DNA of 64,000 nt from Candidatus Brachythrix odensensis (GTDB lineage Bacteria > Chloroflexota > Anaerolineae > J036 > Brachytrichaceae): assembly GCA_016714465.1 (NCBI GenBank), contig JADKDT010000013.1, positions 62,001 to 126,000 of the forward strand, given 5' to 3'. A program made the position numbers and the translations under genes. Under the pieces are notes generated by a model, which worked only from the letters and a program-made list of their open reading frames with translations, had not been told where the DNA came from and made no database searches. Each line of letters starts with the position of its first letter. Positions within the stretch are counted from its first letter, which is position 1. This document shows positions 27,228 through 34,945 of the stretch, piece after piece.

Positions 27228-27621
27228 GTGATCAAAAAACGAATCCCCACCATGGCGATTGGCGTTCTGGCGGCCACGCTGCTCATTGCGGCATGCGCGG
27301 CGGGCGCCCCGCCGGCGCAGCAGGTTGAAACCTATCTTCGGGCGCGCGCCTCCAGCAATGTCAACCAGATGGTAAGCCTCTCGTGCGGCGCCTGAGAGGC
27401 CCAGGCGCGTATTGAGGCATCGTCTTTCAAGGCCCTCAACGCGCGGGTCGAGGGTCTGACCTGTCAGGTCGCGGGCTCAGAAGGATCCGCGTCGTATGTG
27501 GCCTGCGCCAGGCAAGATCGTCACCAGCTACAACGGCGAGTCGCGGGAGGTCAGCCTGGCGGAAAAGCAGTTCAAGACCGTCAACGAGGGAGGCGAGTGG
27601 CGGGTGTGCGGGTATCGATAA
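27228..27621 (+). pseudogene. Small lipoprotein gene with in-frame stop and frameshift
   Basis: A ~130-residue lipoprotein can be read if two defects are repaired. It starts at GTG 27228 (or ATG 27252), with lipobox LIAAC (Cys about 24), then AQQVETYLRARASSNVNQMV. An in-frame TGA falls where Trp is expected (CGA-W-EAQARIEASSFKAL), and an extra base near 27508 shifts the frame before GKIVTSYNGESREVSLAEKQ. It ends GGEWRVCGYR at 27621. Neighbouring genes use TGA as a normal stop, so recoding is unlikely. The function is unknown; the gene is divergent from member E. Confidence 0.6.
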
Positions 27622-27624
27622 GCA

Positions 27625-28515
27625 TTAGGGCAGTCCGCCTACGGCGCGCAAGACCACCTCCAGCGCTTGAAGCGTAACCAGGTTGCGCTGGGTGAACCCA
27701 TAGCGCAGGTTTTCCTCGCTGAAAACGTCGACGCGCCCATCCGGTGGGATGGACAAATGCGTTGTGTCGGTAATCCCGACGCCCTGGTTTGGCAGGTTGG
27801 CCAGGGCCCGATTGAGGTTGACAAGCGGAACGCCTGCGTCGGCCGCCACCTTGAGTACGATCTCGTTCAACTGCGTTGACCGCTCCGGGTTCTCGGGGCG
27901 GGTTGGAAAGGTGTGAAGGAGTGGAACGATTTTGCGATCGAGCGTTTGAGTGATGATGAGTCGCAAGTAGGTTTCATAGGCGTCTAGTTCGGTCGCGGCG
28001 ACATCATTCGTCCCGAACATAATCAAGGCGACGCTCGGCCGCGTCACGCGATACTCGCAGGCGAGCGGGGTTTCGCCGCTCTGGCACCACTGAGGATCCG
28101 ACCAGGTCGAATCCAACGGACCCGCCGAGTTAAATCCGCCCGCGGCGGACAGGCCTGGAGTCGCAAAGGAATCGAGCGCCCAAGGTTTGCCCTGGCGCGC
28201 GGGCGCGCCGAAAAACTTGTCGATGACGGGCTTCAGCCCGCCATATTGCCGAAGGTCGTAGTTGCCTTTGGCCAGCGGGACAAGAAACTCGGCGTTGTCC
28301 GTCATGCAGTCGCCCAGCTTGGAGAAGGCCCGCGGATTGTTGCCCGCCTTTTGCCCATCTGCATACAGCGCCCGCATTTCTGGAGAAACCACCGGGAGGA
28401 TGGGCGCCTCGGAAACACGCCTGACCGGTGGGCGCGCCGATGGCGTAAGCGTAGCCGGCACACTGCTGCAGGCTGCCAGCAACAAAACAACAAGTAGGCA
28501 AAGAGTTCGAGTCAT
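27625..28515 (-). CDS. SGNH-fold lipoprotein, array member F
   Basis: This 296-residue lipoprotein starts at ATG 28515 with a signal peptide and lipobox LLAAC (Cys about 15), a short linker and an SGNH-like domain. Block I is GDCMTDN (Cys 70 for Ser), but block III is the canonical GTND and the last block ITDTTHLS keeps Asp-x-x-His. This is the most divergent member: TKADDLE is absent, and it has HTFPTRPENPERSTQLNEIV, typical of ordinary GDSL hydrolases. The frame extends to 28776, but that part is the antisense of a tRNA and is rejected. Confidence 0.78.
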   Translation of the reverse strand: MTRTLCLLVVLLLAACSSVPATLTPSARPPVRRVSEAPILPVVSPEMRALYADGQKAGNNPRAFSKLGDCMTDNAEFLVPLAKGNYDLRQYGGLKPVIDKFFGAPARQGKPWALDSFATPGLSAAGGFNSAGPLDSTWSDPQWCQSGETPLACEYRVTRPSVALIMFGTNDVAATELDAYETYLRLIITQTLDRKIVPLLHTFPTRPENPERSTQLNEIVLKVAADAGVPLVNLNRALANLPNQGVGITDTTHLSIPPDGRVDVFSEENLRYGFTQRNLVTLQALEVVLRAVGGLP

Positions 28516-28524
28516 TTCTTGGCG

Positions 28525-28530
28525 AGTATA
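28525..28530 (-). promoter_or_regulatory. Probable -10 box (TATACT), leaderless start of member F
   Basis: On the minus strand TATACT ends 9 nt before ATG 28515, with no ribosome-binding site. It lies back to back with the TACAAT box of the divergent tRNA gene. Confidence 0.45.
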
Positions 28531-28535
28531 CGGTG

Positions 28536-28541
28536 TACAAT
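28536..28541 (+). promoter_or_regulatory. Probable -10 box (TACAAT) for the tRNA gene
   Basis: TACAAT followed by CTTTTTGTCC places initiation a few bases before the mature tRNA 5' end at 28552. No convincing -35 box is seen. Confidence 0.5.
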
Positions 28542-28551
28542 CTTTTTGTCC

Positions 28552-28623
28552 GGGCTTGTAGCTCAATGGCAGAGCAGCGCCCTCATAAGGCGTGGGTTGC
28601 AGGTTCGAATCCTGCCGGGCCCA
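28552..28623 (+). tRNA. tRNA with anticodon CAT (Met or Ile2)
   Basis: A 72-nt cloverleaf. The acceptor GGGCTTG pairs with CGGGCCC through two G-T pairs and a discriminator A follows. The D arm is GCTC/GAGC with a short 7-nt loop. The anticodon stem GCGCC/GGCGT holds loop CTCATAA, so the anticodon is CAT. The T arm is GCAGG-TTCGAAT-CCTGC. CCA is not encoded. The G1-C72 pair and lack of three G-C pairs in the anticodon stem exclude the initiator tRNA. Elongator Met and lysidine-modified Ile cannot be separated by eye. Confidence 0.93.
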
Positions 28624-28697
28624 TCCGTAAGCGGCGCGAGTCGCTGTGTCACTGGCCGTTGCGAATATGGCGATAGCATTCTTGGCGTCTTGTCTGG

Positions 28698-29879
28698 TTG
28701 GGCTCCGGACTCTGGCAGGCGTTGGCCGCCATCGCGAACTGGCCCGGGCTGATGATTTCGGGGCCGCAGCGGACACTCGCGGGGTGTTTGTCAGTTATTT
28801 TTCTGGTCGGGGGAGCGGCGCTTGCAGTTAGCGCTGATGTCGGGCCAACCACGTTAGCGCTTCTGATCCCTGGCGCATTCATTGGGTTCGTCACATCGGC
28901 CCTTTTTGGCGCCGTCGTTGGCGCGCGGGCCAATCCGCTAAGCGCCTTGGTCGCGCCGAACCCATCTGAGTTTCGGCAAGTTGAGCCCGTGTCAATCCCG
29001 GTGTCGCTCCCGCATCAACTCCCGTCAACAACTGAGACCGTGGTCGCCCCGACTTCGCTGGTATTGCAGCGCGATGGCGTGCCGATCGTCGCGCCGGCGT
29101 CTCTCATGCCGTCCTTACCCGGTACGCTGTTCCTGCCAGCGATGGACTGCGACTGCGCGGTGCTGCTGTTGTGCGGGGCGGGAGACAATCGCCTTGCGTT
29201 CAAGTGGCCGCTCGTGCGCGAGCTGAATGCCCGCGGCATCGCAGTTCTCAGCATCGACCCGCCGGGGCATGGCGATTTCATGAACGTGCCGACCACCGTT
29301 GAAAACACCCAGCGCGCTGCGCTTGCCGCGCTGGATTGGCTTTGCCAGCGATTTCCGGCAGCTCAACTTGGCGCGATCGGGATATCGTTTGGCGGGAACC
29401 AGGCGGTATGGTTAAGCGCCCATGACCCGCGCGTGTCCGCGCTTGTGTTGGTGTCAACGCCGGTGGCCCTCAGGCCCGTCCGGCGCAGGACAATTCTTCG
29501 GGAAGGAGCGGCGATGCTGCTGCCTGGAAATCTTCGCGTGTTCCGCTGGGGATCGGCTGGCGATTTCTATCGTGGCTGGCGATCAATGCGGGGATATGCG
29601 GCTGGGCCGGAAACGCTTTACGAAATGATTCGCCGATTTGACACGGCCCGCGCGGTTTCTGCCCTTGGCGCCCGCCCGATCCTGCTCGTGCATGGGCGCG
29701 CAGATATCGCAGTGCCATTCGCCAATGCGCAGGCGCTGTTGTCGGCCGCTCACCGTGCGGAAATACTCCCTGTGACGCACGGCACCCATCTGACTGTGAT
29801 TCTGAGGCCCGAGATCGCGACGAAGATCGCGGATTGGCTCGCGACGAACTTGCGCTCAGAAGCGCTTGCGCAACCTTGA
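28698..29879 (+). CDS. Alpha/beta hydrolase with N-terminal membrane helices
   Basis: This 393-residue protein has two N-terminal membrane helices (about residues 25-48 and 52-75) and a C-terminal alpha/beta hydrolase domain. The catalytic parts are visible: nucleophile elbow GAIGISFGGNQ, the acid in LLVHGRADIAVP and the His in THGTHLTVI, with an oxyanion strand AVLLLCGAGDNR and IDPPGHGDF. It resembles membrane-bound serine esterases or peptidases; the substrate is unknown. The start is a TTG at 28698 and is not certain, because no better codon precedes the first helix. It begins 74 nt after the tRNA. Confidence 0.75.
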   Translation: MGSGLWQALAAIANWPGLMISGPQRTLAGCLSVIFLVGGAALAVSADVGPTTLALLIPGAFIGFVTSALFGAVVGARANPLSALVAPNPSEFRQVEPVSIPVSLPHQLPSTTETVVAPTSLVLQRDGVPIVAPASLMPSLPGTLFLPAMDCDCAVLLLCGAGDNRLAFKWPLVRELNARGIAVLSIDPPGHGDFMNVPTTVENTQRAALAALDWLCQRFPAAQLGAIGISFGGNQAVWLSAHDPRVSALVLVSTPVALRPVRRRTILREGAAMLLPGNLRVFRWGSAGDFYRGWRSMRGYAAGPETLYEMIRRFDTARAVSALGARPILLVHGRADIAVPFANAQALLSAAHRAEILPVTHGTHLTVILRPEIATKIADWLATNLRSEALAQP

Positions 29880-29940
29880 TCTCAAGCAGCCGTATAACAA
29901 AGCGGGTGTACGATCGCCCAGTTATTCGGAGGCAAAACAC

Positions 29941-30333
29941 ATGTCAGATCAGAACAACCCCCAAACCTCGAGCCTGGTTGCCGAGTTGAACCGCTTGGGC
30001 GAGAACCTGGGCAAGGTCGTGCGCTCCGCCTGGGAGTCGGAGGAGCGCAGGAGCATTGAGAAGGAACTTGCAGCGGGTCTGGAACAATTCGTGAAGCGCC
30101 TGAACGAGGCGGTCGAATCGGCCCAGACCGACCCGGCTCTGAACAAGGCCAAGACCAAGGCCAAGGAAGCGTGGGAGACCGCCCGCGGACCACAGATCGT
30201 GTCTGAGGTCAAGACCGGCGTGGTTGACACGCTCAAGAAGATCAATGAGGATTTGGCGCGCCGGGCGGAGCCCGCGCCCGCCCACGAGGTCAAGAACGAG
30301 CCGCCCGCCGACGAAGACGCCTCAAAAGCGTAG
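29941..30333 (+). CDS. Small charged helical protein of unknown function
   Basis: From ATG 29941, preceded by GGAGG 9 nt upstream, the product is 130 residues. It is almost entirely amphipathic helix rich in Lys, Glu and Ala (NRLGENLGKVVRSAWESEER; TKAKEAWETARGPQIVSE) and ends in a Pro/Glu/Asp-rich tail. There is no signal peptide or membrane segment. The pattern resembles LEA-like or nucleoid-associated small proteins, but I cannot assign a family. A very stable hairpin follows 17 nt after the stop. Confidence 0.7.
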   Translation: MSDQNNPQTSSLVAELNRLGENLGKVVRSAWESEERRSIEKELAAGLEQFVKRLNEAVESAQTDPALNKAKTKAKEAWETARGPQIVSEVKTGVVDTLKKINEDLARRAEPAPAHEVKNEPPADEDASKA

Positions 30334-30350
30334 ACGTCATCCAAACTACA

Positions 30351-30403
30351 CCCGGGAAGATCACAAGCCCCGCGCGAAGCGCGGGGCTTGTGATCTTCCC
30401 GGG
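30351..30403. repeat. 25-bp perfect-stem hairpin (GAA loop), CGTCATCCAA family
   Basis: The arms at 30351-30375 and 30379-30403 are exact reverse complements around GAA. CGTCATCCAA precedes it at 30335-30344. It lies between convergent genes and has no T-run. It is the strongest member of a hairpin family seen also at 25648 and, more loosely, 41894. Confidence 0.85.
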
Positions 30404-30416
30404 CGCTGTTCGCTGT

Positions 30417-31741
30417 TTAGGTTGACGCCGCGCGCACGACGTCGTAGATCACCTGAGTGCCAAACATGAGGTTCGCGACGCTGATTCGCTCGTCGTGGGC
30501 GTGCGCAAGCCCGGTCATATTCGGGCCCTCGTAGCGGGCGGGGATGAAGCCATAGGTCTTGATCCCCAGTTTGTTGACGTGCCGGGCATCGGTGCCGCCT
30601 GCGATCAAACCTGGCACCACGATGGACCCGGGAACACGCGCGCCGAGGCAGCGCTTTATGGTTTCGAGCAGCGGGGAAGCGGGATCTGATTCCTGGCCTG
30701 GATTGAAGCGCCCGAACTCGACCTCGACGCGATCCCCAACAACGGCGCGCACCTCAGCCGCGATTGACTCGGGGGTCGTGCCTGGCAGAACGCGGCAGTC
30801 CACTTGCGCGATGGCCTCCGCCGGGATGACGTTGATCTTGCTGCCAGCCTGCAGAATCGTCGGCGTGGCGGTGTTTCGGAATATGGCATTGAGCCGGCGC
30901 TTGACGGGTTCAGCGAGCGGCAGTTCGGCCAGCGCATCAGAATGTGTCTGCGGGTCAAGCAGTGCCCGCAGCATCTCGGCAGTTCCCGCGCTTACGCCCG
31001 ACGCCAGCGCCTCGACATGCGCGCGGGTCGTCGGGGTGATGTGAAGGGGCAGGGGCGTCTCGATGATTCGTTGCAGCGCCACTGCCAGAGGCAGGATGGC
31101 GTTGTCCAGATGTGGCTGCGAGGCGTGCCCGGGCTTTCCCCGTCCGCGCACGGTGAAGCGGGCCGAACCCTTTTCGCCTGTGCTGCACACAAAGAAGCTG
31201 CGGCCTTCAAGTTCGATGCTCGATGCGCCACCCTCGGTCAGGGCATACTCGGCCCGGATGAGGTCAGGGTGATTCTGAACCATAAACCCCGCGCCCATCA
31301 ATCCGCCGGTTTCCTCGTCGGCGTTGGCCATGAAGATGACGTCCCGTTTCAGGCCGATGCCTTCGCGCTTGAGCTGTATGAGGGTCATCAGCTCCATTGC
31401 GACCATGTGTTTCATGTCGGTGGCGCCGCGACCCCAAATGATGCCGTCATGCAAGTCGCCACTGAACGGCGGCCGCTGCCATTTGTCGGCCTCCGCCGGA
31501 ACGACATCGACGTGGCCGAAAGGAGGATAGGCGGGAGCGTGCCATCACCAGTGAGCCTGGCGACCAGATTTCCACGGCCAGGAGCGCTTTCAATGACCGT
31601 CGACTCAATGCCCTCACCGGCCAGGGTGCGGGCGATGAAGTCGATGCAGGGCGTTTCATTGCCGGGTGGATTTGTTGTGTCTATACGCAACAGATCCTGA
31701 AGCAGGCGAGTCGTTTCGGGCGTGTGGGGCGTTAAGTCCAT
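30417..31741 (-). CDS. M20-family peptidase/deacylase (one frameshift)
   Basis: About 440 residues of an M20/ArgE/DapE-type zinc hydrolase. Motifs in order: the start MDLTPHTPETTRLLQDLLRI, then SGHVDVVPAEADKWQRPPF once one missing G near 31520 is restored, GRGATDMKHMVA (metal Asp), the catalytic Glu in ANADEETGG, and a dimerisation domain with VRGRGKPGHASQP. The C-terminal His lies in NMTGLAHAHDERI. Family members cleave dipeptides or N-acyl amino acids; the exact substrate is not evident. It is divergent from the TPR gene, with starts only 38 nt apart. Confidence 0.88.
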
Positions 31742-31747
31742 CCCGAT

Positions 31748-31753
31748 ATTCTA
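31748..31753 (-). promoter_or_regulatory. Probable -10 box (TAGAAT), leaderless start of the M20 gene
   Basis: On the minus strand TAGAAT ends 6 nt before ATG 31741. The preceding bases ACTGGCC are identical to those before the TATAAT at 34246-34251, giving a shared ACTGGCCTANAAT. Confidence 0.5.
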
Positions 31754-31767
31754 GGCCAGTGGGACGG

Positions 31768-31773
31768 TACAAT
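31768..31773 (+). promoter_or_regulatory. Probable -10 box (TACAAT), leaderless start of the TPR gene
   Basis: TACAAT ends 6 nt before GTG 31780. Together with the divergent TAGAAT box it leaves no space for leaders on either side. Confidence 0.5.
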
Positions 31774-31779
31774 CCTGGC

Positions 31780-32700
31780 GTGGGAAAACTGCAGCAGCAA
31801 CACGACCAGCTCAACGACGCGGACGCGTTGCGGGCGATTTTGAATGGACTTGAGAAGAGCGAGGGCGGAATAACTCGCGCCACGGTTGAGGAGGTGCTGA
31901 CGGCCGTTGCGCAGGCGGGCGAAATGCTTGCGTATCAGGAAGTGGCCGGCACGGATGTCCGTTCGGAACGGTCGCGCTATGAGGACTTCTGCGCGCGCCT
32001 GGAGCGAGACGCCACTCGAGTGCTGCGAGCGTGCGGCGGCGGTGATCAATATCGGGCGTTACGCGCGCGGTTGGGGGTGGATGCGGACGAAGCGGGCTGG
32101 CAGCTTGACGCGATCGCGGCCCGTCGCCAGCGCCGTGTGTTGATCGTTGCGGGGAGCACCCTGGCGGCGTTCCTGTTTATGCTTGGGTTGGGCTATGTTT
32201 TCCGCGACACTCTGTTTCCGGAGGATCCGATTCGGGATGCGGTGAGCGCGGCCCAGGCCGCGGCGCAAAAGCGCAATCCAGCGGCGGCGTTGAGCGCGAT
32301 TGAAACCGGGCTGGCCATCTCGCCATCAAATGCGATGTTGCTCATCTGGCAGGGAGCCATGCTTCCCGTCACCCGCAGCGCCGAGTCAACAATCGCCTAC
32401 GCTCAAGCGCGCACGGCCTTGGGAGAGGCGGATTTTCTGCTTGAACGTTCGCAGGTATGGTTGGCGGCCCTTGAATACGAACAGGCGCTCAAAGACTTGA
32501 ACGGGGTGATTGCGTTCAGACCGAAGGATCCAATCCCATACTATCTGCGCGCTTCGGCATTCGAAGGGATTCCCGAACGCAAGGCGGCGATCGCCGATCT
32601 GGAGAAGGCAGGAGAGCTTGCCCAGGCGGCTGGGAATGACTATCTATATGCGAATGCGAAGATCCGACTCGGATACTTGATGCAGCAATTGGCGCCCTGA
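31780..32700 (+). CDS. Membrane-anchored TPR-like protein
   Basis: From GTG 31780 the product is 306 residues. A soluble helical N-terminal half (KLQQQHDQLNDADALRAIL; EDFCARLERDATRVLRAC) precedes one membrane helix (about residues 121-141). The outer part has about four TPR-like helix pairs, for example AAALSAIETGLAISPSNAML and EYEQALKDLNGVIAFRPKDP. It is probably a scaffold. The N-terminal half does not match a domain I know. The longer in-frame start at 31666 would overlap the divergent M20 gene and is rejected. Confidence 0.7.
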   Translation: MGKLQQQHDQLNDADALRAILNGLEKSEGGITRATVEEVLTAVAQAGEMLAYQEVAGTDVRSERSRYEDFCARLERDATRVLRACGGGDQYRALRARLGVDADEAGWQLDAIAARRQRRVLIVAGSTLAAFLFMLGLGYVFRDTLFPEDPIRDAVSAAQAAAQKRNPAAALSAIETGLAISPSNAMLLIWQGAMLPVTRSAESTIAYAQARTALGEADFLLERSQVWLAALEYEQALKDLNGVIAFRPKDPIPYYLRASAFEGIPERKAAIADLEKAGELAQAAGNDYLYANAKIRLGYLMQQLAP

Positions 32701-32756
32701 GCGGCCTTTCGCATAGGCAGCACTTGTCATCTGTCAGGTCAAGGCCATTGGCGACA

Positions 32757-33146
32757 TTACGGCTTCGACTTCGGGTGGGGGCGAGTAGCGCGGCCGGAAG
32801 CATCCATCGTCGCGCCGAAGATCTTTGCTCGGGCCACCGGCTGGCGACTGGCTCGGTCGATCTCCTGGACAAAGACAAAGCGCACTCGTGATACCCGTTC
32901 CAGACGACTGCGCACGACGAACGACTCGCCGCTTCGCAGCGGTGAGAGATAGTCGATCTCAACCCGTATGACCACCAGGTTCGCGCCGCGCGCGCTCAAC
33001 ACCGAGAAATCGATCCCAAGCTCACGCAGATACAAGTGCCGCGCATGCTCCAGATAGTGCTGATAGTTGGCGTTGTTGACGATGCCTTGCAAATCGCATT
33101 CGTAGTCGCGCACGTCAAACACCGCCGAGTGGGCAAATTCAACCAT
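32757..33146 (-). CDS. Acyl-CoA thioesterase, YbgC/4HBT family
   Basis: This 129-residue hotdog-fold thioesterase has the signature VRDYECDLQGIVNNANYQHY, where an Asp/Asn near the turn activates water for thioester hydrolysis, followed by the helix HYLEHARHLYLRELG. Such enzymes cleave short-chain or aromatic acyl-CoA. The start at 33146 overlaps the end of the aminotransferase gene by 8 bases, so the two are translationally coupled. The last residues (RATRPHPKSKP) are basic and variable. Confidence 0.88.
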   Translation of the reverse strand: MVEFAHSAVFDVRDYECDLQGIVNNANYQHYLEHARHLYLRELGIDFSVLSARGANLVVIRVEIDYLSPLRSGESFVVRSRLERVSRVRFVFVQEIDRASRQPVARAKIFGATMDASGRATRPHPKSKP

Positions 33147-34236
33147 GGTTCAAGTGTTCGGTCATGGCAGCGAGGAGCTCGCGCATATCCGCCACCGTTG
33201 TGTCGGCCATGTGCGCGATCCGAAATGTCCTGCCCTTGAGCCCGCCGTAACCATCGGCGATGCTTAGCCCATGCGCAGCCAGCGACGTGTTGAGCGCGGC
33301 AACATCCACCTTGCGGGTGTTCTTGACCACGGTCACCGTTTGTGACTCAAACCCTGGCGCGGCAAACAACTCGAAGCCCATTTCTTTAGCCCACTCGCGG
33401 GTCATCTGGGCCAGCGCCGCGTGGCGGGCATAACGCTGTTCCAACCCTTCGGCCAGCATGTCGGCGAGCTGGCGGTCCAGGGCCCGCATGAGCGAGATTG
33501 CCGGTGTCGAGGGTGTGTTGTTCTTTGTCCCAAATGCCTCGAGTTCGAGGAAATCAAAGTAATAGCCGCGATTCGGGATTGTCGCCGCGCGGGCGAGGGC
33601 GCGGTCGCTCACCGCGGCAAAGGCGAGGCCGGGTGGCAGGCCGAAGCACTTCTGCGAAGATGTCAGCGTCACGTCGAGACCCAGGCCGTCCACGTCGATT
33701 TTGTCGCCGGCCAGCGAGCTCACCGCGTCGACGAGGATTAAGGTTTCCGTCGCATGCGCGCGGATCGCCCCGACGATCTCAGCCAGGGGATTGCGCACTC
33801 CGGTGCTGGTTTCGTTGTGCACGACCGCGATGGCATCATATGGCACGGTGCGCGCCCGCAGCGCCGCGGCGACACTGTCCGCGGTGTTGGCCTGTCCGCG
33901 CGCGACCTCCTGGATCGTCACGGCCTTTCCATTGCGAGCGAACACATCCGCCCAGCGTTCGCTGAAATCGCCGCACACCAGGGCGAGCACGCCCCGGGCC
34001 GGGTCATCGCTGACGCAATTGCGGGCCGCGGCCTCCCACAGGCCGCTACCCGAAGAGGTCGAAACGAATACCCGGCTCGCGGTGCCGAAGACCTGCCGAA
34101 GTCCGGTCTGGATGCGGGCGTACAACGCCTCGAAGGCCTTGCCGCGATGGCCGATCATCCACTCGGATTGGGCGTCCAGAATCTCGCGGCGCACCTCGAC
34201 GGGGCCTGGGTTGAATAACTTGATATGGGACGTCAT
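33139..34236 (-). CDS. Class V aminotransferase, serine/alanine-glyoxylate type
   Basis: This 365-residue PLP enzyme begins MTSHIKLFNPGPVEVR, the family's typical start. PLP-binding features include STSSGSGLWEAAARN, VHNETSTGVRNP, the Asp in ILVDAVSSLAGD and the Schiff-base Lys in TLTSSQKCFGLPPG. Such enzymes move amino groups between alanine or serine and glyoxylate; some act on phosphonates or cysteine, so the substrate is open. ATG 34236 follows a TATAAT box at 9 nt. The frame continues upstream through a tandem repeat to 34392, but that extension is an artefact. Confidence 0.88.
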   Translation of the reverse strand: MTSHIKLFNPGPVEVRREILDAQSEWMIGHRGKAFEALYARIQTGLRQVFGTASRVFVSTSSGSGLWEAAARNCVSDDPARGVLALVCGDFSERWADVFARNGKAVTIQEVARGQANTADSVAAALRARTVPYDAIAVVHNETSTGVRNPLAEIVGAIRAHATETLILVDAVSSLAGDKIDVDGLGLDVTLTSSQKCFGLPPGLAFAAVSDRALARAATIPNRGYYFDFLELEAFGTKNNTPSTPAISLMRALDRQLADMLAEGLEQRYARHAALAQMTREWAKEMGFELFAAPGFESQTVTVVKNTRKVDVAALNTSLAAHGLSIADGYGGLKGRTFRIAHMADTTVADMRELLAAMTEHLNHG

Positions 34237-34245
34237 CGGGGCGGG

Positions 34246-34251
34246 ATTATA
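34246..34251 (-). promoter_or_regulatory. Probable -10 box (TATAAT), leaderless start of the aminotransferase
   Basis: On the minus strand a perfect TATAAT ends 9 nt before ATG 34236. It shares ACTGGCCTANAAT with the box at 31748-31753. Confidence 0.55.
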
Positions 34252-34265
34252 GGCCAGTAGGGATC

Positions 34266-34310
34266 GTTGATAAGGTTGGTAACGTTGATAACGTTGGTAA
34301 CGTTGGTAAC
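34266..34310. repeat. GTTGRTAAC 9-bp tandem repeat, five units
   Basis: Five consecutive 9-bp units (GTTGATAAG, GTTGGTAAC, GTTGATAAC, GTTGGTAAC, GTTGGTAAC) lie upstream of the aminotransferase promoter. The same unit occurs at 7738-7764. Confidence 0.85.
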
Positions 34311-34359
34311 GTTTTCCTGGGGCGCAGTTTGGTGGCACGGGATGGAGTAATATTGTTCT

Positions 34360-34945
34360 GTGTCTGATGCTTTGGGTTCGCAACTTGCGCAATTGCTTGG
34401 CCTCGCCTTTCTTCTGTCGTTGGGTGCCGTAATTATTGTTTCGGTTTCGGATGACCGTGCTCGCAACGTGCTGGCCCGGGTCCGCGCAGTGTCAGAAACC
34501 GCGACGCGCATCGAGACGCCGGCCCGCCGCACGCTGCCGGCTTTCGGCCCACTGACCTGGATTCCAGCCGTGAACGCCGCGGCGGACACGTTGCTAGTCC
34601 TCGCCGGCGACACGTTGTTTGCATTCGATCGGATCTCAGTTCGAGGGACTGTACGATACTTGTATTCTCAAAAGTATTGTTGGGCAGGCGACATTTGTCT
34701 CGATGTCGAGGCAACGGAACTCATGGTGATCGACGACGTGAGTCGTTCGGCGAATGCGCTTGAGTTCAGGCTTCTTGCTGGGAATAGCCAAGCCGGCGGA
34801 CGCATACAGATTGGTGCGGCCATCCGTTGGTTTTCAGATCCCTGATGATCTGGCGCGCGACGCCATATTCGAGCGATTGGCGCCACCGCCGGAAGAGGAC
34901 AGCGAAGCGCTATCCCCGATTACTGCCGATCCAGAACACAGCTAG
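34360..34945 (+). CDS. Membrane-anchored protein of unknown function (probable frameshift)
   Basis: I do not recognise a family. GTG 34360 starts a protein with a membrane helix at about residues 10-29 (LLGLAFLLSLGAVIIVSV) and a small outer domain with MVIDDVSRSANALEFRLLAG. The frame ends at 34845, but another frame continues with a plausible sequence (GFQIPDDLARDAIFERLAPP) and an acidic tail to 34945. One indel near 34790 would join them into about 195 residues. Its start lies 50 nt after the tandem repeat and it converges with the copper ATPase. Confidence 0.5.

Noticed and set aside
28519..28776. Open frames on both strands through the tRNA, including one giving WQSSALIRRGLQVRILPG
   Set aside because: These are the well-known false translations of a tRNA gene; the cloverleaf at 28552-28623 explains them.
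34237..34392. N-terminal extension of the aminotransferase through a YQR repeat
   Set aside because: The peptide repeat is the translation of the 9-bp DNA repeat; the family's normal start is at 34236 behind a TATAAT box.
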